NCBI GenBank assembly: GCA_024635555.1
Contig: JAGXIO010000186.1
Span: forward strand, 1 to 64,000
Length of the DNA stretch: 64,000 nucleotides
Direction of reading: 5' to 3'
Source of the DNA: Saccharicrinis sp.
Lineage (GTDB): Bacteria; Bacteroidota; Bacteroidia; Bacteroidales; Marinilabiliaceae
A program made the translations under genes and the position numbers. The notes below the pieces were generated by a model that did no database searches, was not told the DNA's origin, and saw only the letters and a list, made by a program, of their open reading frames with translations. Shown piece by piece: positions 55,842 to 64,000 of the stretch (the stretch's first letter is position 1; each line of letters starts with the position of its first letter).

Positions 55842-55880
55842 AAAAAAAAAGCGGCGAAAACCAACATGGTTGACACCGCT
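55842..55880 (-). terminator. Terminator of the 56-64 kb operon
   Basis: AGCGG/CCGCT outer arms with an inner AACCA/TGGTT stem form one hairpin (55850-55880), followed on the minus strand by nine T's. It lies just past the decayed gene end at 55904. Confidence 0.75.
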
Positions 55881-55903
55881 CCAAATTTTTATAAAAAACA
55901 AAT

Positions 55904-56137
55904 TTAACGGACAAGCATTTTAGATGATGAATTATTAGATGATGAATTAATTACAACATCATCATCAACACCTGAAACTGATGCCTTAGCTGATGGAGTC
56001 CAAACATATCCACCATAAACATTGCGCAATAAGATCACCCTAAATTATGTTTGGCGTGGAATAAGATGATTGTAATTAGTGCTGTCAAAGCGCCGGTTTA
56101 TGCCCCAGCAGTCCCAGTCGAAGAAATGCTCCTTCAT
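55904..56137 (-). pseudogene. Gene-end remnant with an internal stop
   Basis: One frame from ATG 56137 reads 'KEHFFDWDCWGINRRFDSTN', 'YNHLIPRQT', a TAA, then 'VILLRNVYGGYVWTPSAKAS', 'VSGVDDDVVINSSSNNSS', and ends at TAA 55904-55906 just before a good terminator. The Ser/Asn-rich end looks like the tail of a secreted protein. The family is not recognised. Confidence 0.5.
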
Positions 56138-56167
56138 TTCAAGACAAATCGGTTTATTATAAATAGC

Positions 56168-58366
56168 TTATTTTTCGCAACGAATCCATCTACCACTGTA
56201 GGCTTCCAAGTCAAAAGACTCCGGATTCACCTTTTCTCCGGTTATGGCATCTACATATTTTTTATACCTATAATGCTTGAATTGGAGTGAAGTGTTTTTA
56301 GCCTCATCGTCATTAATGAGGAAATAATGATCGGCTGTTGGGGCGGCTATCCTGTAAACAATAGCATTGGGACAGGCATAGGGCGACTCTAGTTCTTTAA
56401 GGGTGTGCTTTAAACTCCACGATTCCATAAAATTGTTACCCGGAGCCTTCATCGAAAAGGCGGCATCGGCAGCCAACAATACTGCAGTTCCCTTTCCAAG
56501 TTGATATTCAGTAACTGCTGGTTCACCAGTTTGAAATCGTTCGACAACATTGGCATTTGTTGGATTTACATCTAGAATAAACCCGGATAACTGGTGCTCA
56601 TCAATAAAACGGGGTACATTATTGGAATATTGAAAATCAGCAATACTGGCTCCAAACAGGCGCTCAAATGGAGAACCCACACCAGTATTCAGGACTTTTC
56701 CGCTTTCGTCCCACCAACCTCCGGGAGCGTCGAGCACCAGACGTCCACCCTGGCGAACATAGGCTTCCAAAATAGGAAAGAGCTCCTTGTTAATGGCTGC
56801 TTGGGCTGGCATATAAATCACCTTGTAACGGGGTGCCAGCCCATCCTTCAAATCGGATGGCGTAACATGTTCCCAAGGAATATTAGCATTGATCAGCGCT
56901 CTACTAATTCCAATGCGAGCCTGAATGGGGTAATGTTTAAAATGAGCACGACCGGGACCTGACACAGCAGACCAAATGGCTTCATTGTCCCAGTTAATAA
57001 ATACGCCAACATAGGGTTCTTTATGTGCCTGCCACAATTCATCGCGATAGCGATCTGCCGCCTTCGCTATTTGGCCGGCACGGATGGCCCGCTCTGATGG
57101 TTCATTCTGTCGATTAAGCAGGGCATATTCACCTGATTCCCAACCTGCACGGCGGTAGTTCCACGACCAGAGTCCTACTCCCTTAAAACCACCGGCCAAA
57201 TAAGACAACAACAACTGGGTCATGGTACCGGCGTTCACCGTAAATCCAGGTGTACCTTCCTGACCTTTGCGGTCCCAACCTTTTCCACCACTAAATTGCT
57301 GAGGTCCTCCAGTACTCTCCCAGGTAGAAGCCCATCCTCCTTTGAACCAATCGGTGGAAATGGATGATTGCATATAGATGCAGCGAGCCACCTCATAATT
57401 GGCCTCTTCGAAATGCCAGGCCAAGTGGATAGAGGGATAGAAAGAGCCCCGCTCCGTCATCAGTTCAGCAATGCCCTCCATATCGGTACCACGGGAGGCA
57501 AAGGGTAGAAAAAGTCCCATCTCCCCACCAGCACGCACTGGTTGCTCTGGATGATTGGACACCACAGTCTGATTCAGAAATTCAATATTCATATCGGCTT
57601 TAAACCGTAAAATATCCCGAACCTGACCATATTCCCTGCCCGCTGAAGGAATTATTTCATCGGAACCAGGAATTTTTTTCACCAGGGGATCCCTTTCAAA
57701 ATCATCCCAAGAGAGATAAGGGTCATCAGTGATTCCCACCTCATACTGATTCCAGGCTTTGGATAATTCCTCAATAGTTTTATACTGGGCTCTAACCCAA
57801 TCCTTGAAAGGCTTCACATCATTGGCTCGCAGCCACGCATCCGGTTCATGAAAATAGACCTTACCCTTGTACTCCACTTTGTTGGTTCCCCAGGTCTCCA
57901 GTTGTGTATAAAACACTTTCTTTTGGTACTCAAGCATCCGTGGATCACGGCGAATCTCTTCGATGGGCGTATTTTTGGCAATGCCAAGTTTCTTCAGCAA
58001 TTCAGGAGTAATGGGCTTCCAGCCACCCTCACCATACCAAAAAGGGATAATCCCTTCTTCTAGGGCAATACGTAACACTTCCTTTTCAGGCCATTCAGGC
58101 GTTCCCTTTGTTTGTTTCAAATTGGTAAAACCCAGCTCCTTCATCATCCGGAAATGATGCCGCATGTCCTCTTCGGTACAGCCGGCCCAGGGCAGAAAAA
58201 CCACGCCAAAGGGCATGGGTGCAATCTGCCGGAATTTTTGTTGCATGGGTGAATCATGAAGCTGATCGTAAAGATCACTCATAAACTCATCTTTTTGTTC
58301 TTGTGCTACGATATAATTGCAGCACAGCAACATTACTAGTAATAAAGAAGAAAATCGAATCATCAT
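56168..58366 (-). CDS. Secreted GH42-like (clan GH-A) protein
   Basis: A 732 residue protein with a signal peptide (MMIRFSSLLLVMLLCCNYIVA). A TIM-barrel half starts 'PMPFGVVFLPWAGCTEEDMR' with 'MMKELGFTNLKQTKGTPEWP', 'GIIPFWYGEGGWKPITPELL', a GH42-like middle 'WVRAQYKTIEELSKAWNQYE', and 'LLLSYLAGGFKGVGLWSWNY'. It is followed by the glutamine-amidotransferase-like domain typical of GH42 ('YKVIYMPAQAAINKELFPIL', 'YVRQGGRLVLDAPGGWWDES') and a small beta C-domain. This is the same architecture as 60101-62137 and the 27721 GH42, but distant. I could not confidently place the catalytic Glu pair. A beta-galactosidase-like exo-enzyme is the best guess. It is the last intact gene of the right-hand operon. 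Confidence 0.75.
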   Translation of the reverse strand: MMIRFSSLLLVMLLCCNYIVAQEQKDEFMSDLYDQLHDSPMQQKFRQIAPMPFGVVFLPWAGCTEEDMRHHFRMMKELGFTNLKQTKGTPEWPEKEVLRIALEEGIIPFWYGEGGWKPITPELLKKLGIAKNTPIEEIRRDPRMLEYQKKVFYTQLETWGTNKVEYKGKVYFHEPDAWLRANDVKPFKDWVRAQYKTIEELSKAWNQYEVGITDDPYLSWDDFERDPLVKKIPGSDEIIPSAGREYGQVRDILRFKADMNIEFLNQTVVSNHPEQPVRAGGEMGLFLPFASRGTDMEGIAELMTERGSFYPSIHLAWHFEEANYEVARCIYMQSSISTDWFKGGWASTWESTGGPQQFSGGKGWDRKGQEGTPGFTVNAGTMTQLLLSYLAGGFKGVGLWSWNYRRAGWESGEYALLNRQNEPSERAIRAGQIAKAADRYRDELWQAHKEPYVGVFINWDNEAIWSAVSGPGRAHFKHYPIQARIGISRALINANIPWEHVTPSDLKDGLAPRYKVIYMPAQAAINKELFPILEAYVRQGGRLVLDAPGGWWDESGKVLNTGVGSPFERLFGASIADFQYSNNVPRFIDEHQLSGFILDVNPTNANVVERFQTGEPAVTEYQLGKGTAVLLAADAAFSMKAPGNNFMESWSLKHTLKELESPYACPNAIVYRIAAPTADHYFLINDDEAKNTSLQFKHYRYKKYVDAITGEKVNPESFDLEAYSGRWIRCEK

Positions 58367-58433
58367 AATTTAAAATTTTAAAATTAAATCTACAGGAGGA
58401 GACTACCACTTAAAGAGTGATTCCCATCCTAAG

Positions 58434-58820
58434 TTATTTCATTACTTTTATAGTTGAATGCCGGATATCAAATTTTGGCAATGCTTTGTTAGAAGGTAAT
58501 ACCATAGTGCCTTCAATTCTTCTACCCTGCAAATTGTTTCCCCAAAAAACAGAAAACTCTGTTTGGCGGGATTTTGAATAATCTATACAATGAATTCTTA
58601 AACTGCCATTTTCAATACGTTCGGGATGTGCCCATTTGGCCGGCGTAATCTCACTACTTGTCCAGTTAATCCGTAGATAATCAACAAACAAGTTTGTAAC
58701 ATTATCTGCCACGATAGCGGCCGAGCCATCATAGCACCCGGATGCTTCTCCTCCTTTGGAAACTGAGCATTCTCTGAACCTCGCTTCGGGATATTCCCAG
58801 TTTTCTCCGGCCATACTCAA
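58434..58820 (-). pseudogene. C-terminal orphan of a beta-helix (GH28-like) protein
   Basis: A 128 codon frame whose only candidate starts are TTG 58820 or an internal ATG. Coding character continues a little upstream ('NVNNKGRFSLSMAGENWEYP'). The sequence 'SGCYDGSAAIVADNVTNLFV' followed by 'DYLRINW' resembles the last coils and C-terminal strand of GH28-type beta-helix enzymes ('YPE...', 'NV.NL...N'). No signal peptide or N-terminal coils are present. It is probably the surviving tail of a larger gene lying between 56168-58366 and 58882-60093. A short functional protein is possible but less likely. Confidence 0.55.
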
Positions 58821-58881
58821 CGAGAAACGACCCTTATTGTTAACATTTATCGAATAAATAATTTAAAAACAAGTTTCTATC

Positions 58882-60093
58882 TCAAGAAAAAACATCATTG
58901 ACCTTTTTTATTAGTTTGGAATAATTATAAAGACCATTAGGAAACGCTTTTGAAAAGACGGTTTCAATAAACTTACCCTCACCCAATGTTTTATCAGGGT
59001 AGTAATCGGCCATAAAATAAAGAACCTGTTCCGCCACTTCAGGTCCGGTTCCTTTGTAATTGGTTCGATTATGGTAAAGAACATTATAAGGCCCCGGAGG
59101 CAAGTGCATGGATTCAGATCCAGTTCCTATGCAATGCCAGCTGTGCCAATTAGGCACCTTTATCGTGTTATTTTCAACCAAGTTATGACCTCTGTCGCCA
59201 TTATGAAAATTCACATCCACCTCCAGATCACACCCATAAACCACATTATAGGAACTCCCCAAATGGATACTCAGATGCCTGATTCGACGAACCGTTTCTT
59301 TATAAATCAAACAGTAATGTGAATTGATTAGGTTGTAATAGCCAGCACCTCCTCCTCCTTTATTGAAGGCGCGATCGATAAAATTATCACGACAGGTAAT
59401 GTGTCTACTATTCCGAATTCGTATCGGATCGTTTCCGGACTGCAAAATCCGGCACCCATCAAGCTTGCAATTTTCAGCTTTCTCAAACCAGACCATGGAA
59501 ACAAAAAGATTGTCTGTATTAGGATCCTCTACATGAAACACTTCTTTTTGCCAAGGATGATCAAAAGTATCAAAATCCATCGGCTCAAAATCGACCGCCG
59601 AATAAATCAGGCACAGATTTTCCATGGAGGCTCCCGTTACCTTTTCAAAAAGGAAGGCCATTGCATTTCCCTTATATGGAGGTAGATGCTGGGAGTTCTT
59701 ATAGACCTCGTTCATTTGCACCTTAAGGATACTGGCATCGGATGATACACCCACCAACGCTACATTGGAAGGGATGCGGATGGTTTGTCGAATCACAAAC
59801 GTTCCCTCCGGAACCACCAAGACACCGCCTCCGGCCTGGCCAATCCGGTCAAGTTGGGACTGAAGTTGATCGGCATCTGTTAAAGTATCTCGCAAAGCAC
59901 GTTTATTCCAATGTATGAAATCATCGGTAATACCGGCTCTGCTCCAACAAATACTGTCGTTGTGAATAATCTCAATATCACTCAAATCACAGGTGCAAGA
60001 TCGGGTTAATGTGGATTCCTTCCGGGTTACACCTGAGCAGGCCGCCAGACTCAAAGCTATGGACACAACAGTAAGTAGCTTATTAATTGACAT
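58882..60093 (-). CDS. Beta-helix (pectate-lyase-fold) lipoprotein
   Basis: A 403 residue lipoprotein (lipobox 'LSLAAC', lipidated C19). The helix begins 'DADQLQSQLDRIGQAGGGVL' and 'VVPEGTFVIRQTIRIPSNVA', the pectate_lyase_3-type entry. Coils follow ('NCKLDGCRILQSGNDPIRIR', 'HITCRDNFIDRAFNKGGGGA', 'YNVVYGCDLEVDVNFHNGDR'). It stays anchored in a membrane and lacks a T9SS tail, unlike the beta-helix proteins on the left of the window. It is packed 7 bp after the GH42-like gene. A lyase or hydrolase for uronic-acid-containing oligosaccharides is a fold-based inference. Confidence 0.8.
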   Translation of the reverse strand: MSINKLLTVVSIALSLAACSGVTRKESTLTRSCTCDLSDIEIIHNDSICWSRAGITDDFIHWNKRALRDTLTDADQLQSQLDRIGQAGGGVLVVPEGTFVIRQTIRIPSNVALVGVSSDASILKVQMNEVYKNSQHLPPYKGNAMAFLFEKVTGASMENLCLIYSAVDFEPMDFDTFDHPWQKEVFHVEDPNTDNLFVSMVWFEKAENCKLDGCRILQSGNDPIRIRNSRHITCRDNFIDRAFNKGGGGAGYYNLINSHYCLIYKETVRRIRHLSIHLGSSYNVVYGCDLEVDVNFHNGDRGHNLVENNTIKVPNWHSWHCIGTGSESMHLPPGPYNVLYHNRTNYKGTGPEVAEQVLYFMADYYPDKTLGEGKFIETVFSKAFPNGLYNYSKLIKKVNDVFS

Positions 60094-60100
60094 AAACGTA

Positions 60101-62137
60101 TTATTTTAAATGTTTAAGTGAATCCCTTTTCCAATGAACCACCATGCAGTCATCGGCCTGCATTGAGATTGCCCTATTTTTAACCGACGGTTGCTTTAAG
60201 CTGAAGATCACCTTTTGTATAGAATAGCCATCCTGCAAATATAACGTTTGACGTTCCCCCGTCTTATTAATCAACAGGGAATAAGTTCCTAAAGAACCTT
60301 GAAAATGCTTTATCAACAACCCTCGTCGATCAACCGATGATTCCACGGGTTGAGGAGAAAGTGACGGTTTACAATGATCCAACACAAAGTTAATAAACCC
60401 GGGTTCCGTTTTTTCCCAGGCAGCCAGACCAATCATAGAAGGCACCCAAATAACTTCACCTTTACCAAAGGAATGTTTTATAGCAATGGCCTCCCCTGAT
60501 CCATTAACTCCTAATACTTTTGCACCCTCTGGAACGATAATTCCATTTAAGAAATGAGTTGGTATTGTGGCATCAGATAATTGAAGGTCATAACGATTGT
60601 TTCCTGCCCGAAATTCCTTGAGTGAAGCACCAAAGAGCTTTTGGAGCGGCCATTGTCCAAACATCACATTATAAACATACTCGTCATAATGACCAGATTG
60701 ACCGGTAACAATCAACCGTCCTCCTTTTTGCACAAATTGTTGGATGGATTGATAATATGTACGGGGAATAATAGCCATGTTGGCTAAAATAACCACTTTC
60801 CCTTTGGAATCTCCTTGCCAATCAAATTGATCCATATTATAGATCTGAGCACCAATACCACGTTCCTGAAAAACCCTGTAAAAAGCAAGAAGTGATTTTA
60901 TATGTCCGCCTTCCTCACGAGCCATAAAACGTTCCCTAATTTCCGGAGAACGGATAACCGACTGCCGCTGTAAAACCATGGACTCAGGGGAGTACAACAG
61001 ATAAACCTGATCGTGTAACGGTTTTAGATGCTGAAGATCGGGTGTTGCATTCACTAAGGCAGATATTTCCGAAGCCATTTCAAGCCGACAAGTAGGCTGT
61101 TGCTTAAAGTCGATCAGAGCCCATTCTCCAGCTTCAAACCCTGTGCCTCTGGGATTGAGCGTCCAGAAAATAATCCCTTTAGTTCCAGAGGCTAATCCGG
61201 TCCACATCCATTGAGCAATCTCCTCCTCGGTTGGCATCAGTGGATTATAGCCGCTAAAATTATTATTTCCTCCTTGTAATTCGGTAATCCAGAAAGGTAA
61301 AGGGGCTGCTCCACTGCGAATAATCTCACAATTAGCCGCCATAGCCAAAGGGTACTCGTTGCGATTAAAATATCCGAAATGCCAGCTAGGATGCATGGAA
61401 GCCCCCAAATGAGAAAGAAACCTCTGCCAGGATGGGAAATCATAATCGGCCAGGTTGCTAAAAATCATATGTGGATTCACATGTAATTCATGGAGTACAT
61501 CATATTTTCTCACCTTGTTAGCTAACCATTGCAAATACCATGTAGTGTAATCGCGAATAAAAGCCTCCTGCTCATGCCTTATTTGCATAAATCCATTGTA
61601 AGTAGATACCGTATCTTTGATACTCTTCCACTCCGACAAGCGTTCCCTGGCAAAATCATTATCAGGAACATTCCCTGCCACCCCCGGCTCATTTTGCAAT
61701 ACCCAAGCTCTTAAAGCCGGATGATCTTTAAAGTGATTCACTACTGCCTGCACATACCGTTCAATAGAGTGCAAGTGAGCTTCCGATTCTGGAAACTTAA
61801 AACCCCCAACCCCACCAGCACTGCTGGCAGCGCTTAGAACATTGGTCGGAAATAGAGTGGCAAACACAGCCACATCATTTTTGGCGGCTTCATCAAAAGC
61901 TTTCTGATATAATGAAAAATCAAAATCCCCTTGATTATCACGCATATGCGATTCATCCATCCGAATACGACATACCTGCATGTTATGGGTTTTAAGAAGC
62001 TGAAAATAATGTTCAATCTCCTGAGGTGTCTGCCCGGGTTCAATATAAACCTGTGCTCCAATGACTGTTTTCTCTGATGCGTGGAGCATTAAAGTCAGCC
62101 CTAAATAAATTGCCACAGCAAAGCTTAATCTTAACAT
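60101..62137 (-). CDS. Secreted GH42-like (clan GH-A) glycosidase
   Basis: A 678 residue protein with a signal peptide (MLRLSFAVAIYLGLTLMLHA). The TIM barrel starts 'VIGAQVYIEPGQTPQEIEHY'. The acid/base is E150 in 'WVLQNEPG' and the nucleophile E286 in 'FWITELQGG', spaced as in clan GH-A enzymes. 'WMWTGLASGTKGIIFWTLNP' ends the barrel. A glutamine-amidotransferase-like domain ('GKVVILANMAIIPRTYYQSI', 'FVQKGGRLIVTGQSGHYDEY') and a C-terminal beta domain follow, as in GH42. A beta-galactosidase or beta-linked exo-glycosidase is likely. The pseudogene at 29935-30411 is a broken homologue. It is in an operon with the GH2 gene (12 bp gap) and the beta-helix lipoprotein (7 bp gap). Confidence 0.82.
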   Translation of the reverse strand: MLRLSFAVAIYLGLTLMLHASEKTVIGAQVYIEPGQTPQEIEHYFQLLKTHNMQVCRIRMDESHMRDNQGDFDFSLYQKAFDEAAKNDVAVFATLFPTNVLSAASSAGGVGGFKFPESEAHLHSIERYVQAVVNHFKDHPALRAWVLQNEPGVAGNVPDNDFARERLSEWKSIKDTVSTYNGFMQIRHEQEAFIRDYTTWYLQWLANKVRKYDVLHELHVNPHMIFSNLADYDFPSWQRFLSHLGASMHPSWHFGYFNRNEYPLAMAANCEIIRSGAAPLPFWITELQGGNNNFSGYNPLMPTEEEIAQWMWTGLASGTKGIIFWTLNPRGTGFEAGEWALIDFKQQPTCRLEMASEISALVNATPDLQHLKPLHDQVYLLYSPESMVLQRQSVIRSPEIRERFMAREEGGHIKSLLAFYRVFQERGIGAQIYNMDQFDWQGDSKGKVVILANMAIIPRTYYQSIQQFVQKGGRLIVTGQSGHYDEYVYNVMFGQWPLQKLFGASLKEFRAGNNRYDLQLSDATIPTHFLNGIIVPEGAKVLGVNGSGEAIAIKHSFGKGEVIWVPSMIGLAAWEKTEPGFINFVLDHCKPSLSPQPVESSVDRRGLLIKHFQGSLGTYSLLINKTGERQTLYLQDGYSIQKVIFSLKQPSVKNRAISMQADDCMVVHWKRDSLKHLK

Positions 62138-62149
62138 AATAATTAAATT

Positions 62150-64000
62150 TTACAAACCCCTTATTGACAGTGCACTAAGAACAGGACTTCCTTTTAATGC
62201 CTGAAATTGAATAATCAAACCTGTCTTCATAACTCGAACCTTAAAACGGTATTCTTTTGCTGTAAAATCCTTGAGCCCATCTACTGTAAACATCTCCATA
62301 TTATTGGCCAAGACCTTAAAGCGCCGATTTGCAACCATACTTACCTCCCTATTATCCTCGGCACCCAGATTATAGGCCAGTTTCTCACGCACCCCACTGC
62401 TGTAAATCTCGGCCAGATGCATAGTTACTTCGTACCAACCGGGAGGTAAATCGGCTCGAAATTCAGAAATAGAGTCGCGATGGGTTTGATAAAGCGGTTC
62501 ATTATTGGTTCCATTAATCCGAACATCCGTTCCTACACGAAACCCATTCCAGGTAAGCAGCTGCTTACCATCGACAAAGCCGACGGAACCCTCCTGGTAA
62601 GCCCTTTCAGGGATCCAGATCTGACTGGAAACAGGATCGATCCAATGAAAGTTAGCCCCTAGATTCATGCTAATATTAATTTGAGAAGGCAATAAATTTT
62701 TGAAATTTGAAGGATAAACAATGGCTTGAAAACAAGACTCTTTATGCAAGCCATCCTTTGTTGTAACTTTGAGAAAATTGCGGCCCTCTTTAAAAGGAAC
62801 CATAGCTTTAACATAAAAATCCTCCACACGAATAGTTCCCAGCGATTCTTCATTCAGCCATAATTCTATCTCCTCACTGTTAGAAAAAATGTATACCGGT
62901 TCCAACAGAAACTCTTTCTCGCTGGCAAAACCCGCCCGCGAGGTCCAGTCTCTAGAACCAATCTCCAAATAGGGCTCTTTAGATAAAGCAGCCTGATAAA
63001 AGAGGTAACTGTCTTTAGGCGAACGATCGTAATTAAGAAGTCCTTTGTTGTTCATTCCGGGGACGGCATCCTTGCGTCCTTCCGAACTAAAGTCGGCAAA
63101 AGCCCAAGCCGTTGCACCCATTACATGAGGTCGGGCACTTACTTGTTTAAAATAAGAGGCATGAAGAGCTGTTTGCCATTCACAGGAAAAATCGAACCTT
63201 TGAGGATTAACAGCGTGCAGATTTCTCACAGCATCTGCTCCATATTCTGAAACAATAATGCCCTTGGACGGGTGTTGCTGATGAAATCGATCTAGGAATT
63301 CACCTGCCCGTTTTGACTCTGCTGAATACCATCCATAATAAATATTCCAACCCACCACATCAGTAAGTTCATTCAAACCAGCCTCCTGATACAGCGCTTC
63401 ATTTAAATGATGGGCTATAGTTGTCCAGCGTGCAGTATCCTCCAGTTTGGCAACCTGATTTAAATCGATAGCTAACTGTTGAACGGCCTGAAGATATTCA
63501 GTTCTGCTTAAATGGGAGTTCTGTTTTAAACCTGCATCCAATTGCAAAAGAACTTCATTCATCAAACCCCACATAATAACTGAAGGATGATTAAAATGCT
63601 GCCTAATCATTTCTTTCATCATATTAATGGATGAAGAAGTAAATCCTTTACTGACTGTTATATAATTAACCACGGGTATTTCTTCCCATACCAACAAGCC
63701 CAGTCGATCGCACGCATTTAGAACAGCCTGATCTTGCGGATAATGAGCCAGCCTAATAAAATTACTCCCCATTTCCTTTATGCGCTCCATATCGGATACA
63801 TGTAATGGATTTGTTAATGCATTCCCTAATCCTGGAAAATCCTGATGTCTGTTGACTCCTATGAGTTTCAAAGGTTTACCATTTAAATAAAAAGTCCTAT
63901 TTTCGTCCATTGAGACCCAGCGAAAACCGGTATTAATCATTACCTGATCCAAAAGAGAGCCTGTTCGGGCTTCCTCAATGCTTAGGTTCACCTTATAGAG
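62150..64000 (-). CDS. GH2-family glycosidase with malectin-like C-terminal domain (5' end off the right edge)
   Basis: 617 codons are open to the window edge; the GTG at 63991 is internal, not the start. Visible parts: the end of the Ig-like GH2 domain ('GFRWVSMDENRTFYLNGKPL'); the TIM barrel with 'LIGVNRHQDFPGLGNALTNP', 'MGSNFIRLAHYPQD', the acid/base Glu in 'VIMWGLMNEVLLQ' and the nucleophile Glu in 'IIVSEYGADAVRN'; then an Ig-like domain ('YIFSNSEEIELWLNEESLGT') and a malectin/CBM57-like domain ('LPPGWYEVTMHLAEIYSSGV', ~450 onward). The specificity could be beta-galactosidase or beta-glucuronidase. It is the first visible gene of the right-hand operon. Confidence 0.88.
   Translation of the reverse strand, partial: LYKVNLSIEEARTGSLLDQVMINTGFRWVSMDENRTFYLNGKPLKLIGVNRHQDFPGLGNALTNPLHVSDMERIKEMGSNFIRLAHYPQDQAVLNACDRLGLLVWEEIPVVNYITVSKGFTSSSINMMKEMIRQHFNHPSVIMWGLMNEVLLQLDAGLKQNSHLSRTEYLQAVQQLAIDLNQVAKLEDTARWTTIAHHLNEALYQEAGLNELTDVVGWNIYYGWYSAESKRAGEFLDRFHQQHPSKGIIVSEYGADAVRNLHAVNPQRFDFSCEWQTALHASYFKQVSARPHVMGATAWAFADFSSEGRKDAVPGMNNKGLLNYDRSPKDSYLFYQAALSKEPYLEIGSRDWTSRAGFASEKEFLLEPVYIFSNSEEIELWLNEESLGTIRVEDFYVKAMVPFKEGRNFLKVTTKDGLHKESCFQAIVYPSNFKNLLPSQINISMNLGANFHWIDPVSSQIWIPERAYQEGSVGFVDGKQLLTWNGFRVGTDVRINGTNNEPLYQTHRDSISEFRADLPPGWYEVTMHLAEIYSSGVREKLAYNLGAEDNREVSMVANRRFKVLANNMEMFTVDGLKDFTAKEYRFKVRVMKTGLIIQFQALKGSPVLSALSIRGL

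Larger units (their letters stand above)
55630..56167. other. 538 bp stretch between two operons
   Basis: It holds an ATGGTTACA direct-repeat pair (55776-55805), a terminator (55842-55880) and a decayed gene end (55904-56137). 55630-55770 should contain the isomerase operon promoter; no motif is recognised. Confidence 0.5.

Noticed and set aside
1-64000. tRNA, rRNA, phage, integron or plasmid-origin signals
   Set aside because: I saw no cloverleaf, rRNA-like stretch, integrase, capsid or replication gene; by-eye search cannot fully exclude a tRNA.

Overview
The window looks like part of a Bacteroidota (Bacteroidetes) chromosome. Many large predicted secreted proteins end in the roughly 75-90 residue C-terminal sorting domain of the type IX secretion system (T9SS; short 'YPNP'/'FPNP' entry, 'G.Y...' strand near the end). 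The AT-rich intergenic regions and the PKD, FnIII and Big_2 modules joined to carbohydrate-active domains fit as well. I see no rRNA, tRNA, CRISPR array or SusC/SusD pair. The content is an accessory polysaccharide-utilisation region with one metal-cofactor operon embedded in it.

Layout. (1) 1-16.7 kb, minus strand: five large secreted proteins. They are a beta-propeller/PKD protein cut by the left edge, two giant proteins with a methyltransferase-like fold followed by a PQQ-type propeller (2361-6005 and 9119-14029), a beta-helix protein and a ConA-lectin-like protein. A ~375 bp direct repeat carrying a terminator flanks the 2361-6005 gene, and a run of seven hairpins lies at 14553-14728. (2) 17.2-23.8 kb, minus strand: a molybdate/tungstate operon with a MoeB-rhodanese fusion, a second Zn-site E1-like protein, a MoaD-like protein ending in GG, two ABC ATPase/permease pairs and a tandemly duplicated substrate-binding lipoprotein. 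One permease is frameshifted. (3) 24.4-48.4 kb: glycoside hydrolases and related secreted proteins on both strands (GH38, GH42, GH3, heparinase-like, beta-helix proteins, GH28, a dockerin-like T9SS protein, GH31). Between them are gene fossils: a chimeric patch at 29.9-30.8 kb, and a GH29 N-terminus at 44.8-45.0 kb. (4) 48.6-50.4 kb: a decayed IS4-family transposase, a gene remnant beside it and a probable 121 bp MITE. (5) 50.4-52.1 kb: a T9SS esterase. (6) 52.5-64 kb, minus strand: visibly higher GC and no T9SS tails. It holds a D-lyxose/mannose isomerase, a PfkB kinase and a mannitol-1-phosphate-dehydrogenase-like protein, then a run with two GH42-like proteins, a beta-helix lipoprotein, a C-terminal orphan and a GH2 enzyme cut by the right edge.

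How the parts may work together (inference). Surface and secreted enzymes of the left and centre would attack plant- or algal-type polysaccharides with pectic, galactose, mannose, xylose/glucose and acetyl parts. The right-hand enzymes would finish oligosaccharides in the periplasm, and the isomerase/kinase/dehydrogenase set would handle a released sugar in the cytoplasm. The Mo/W operon supplies a cofactor precursor for an enzyme not in this window. The most unusual features are the exported methyltransferase-like/PQQ family with its recombination scars, the seven-hairpin array, and a pair of E1-like proteins that have lost complementary sets of key residues.
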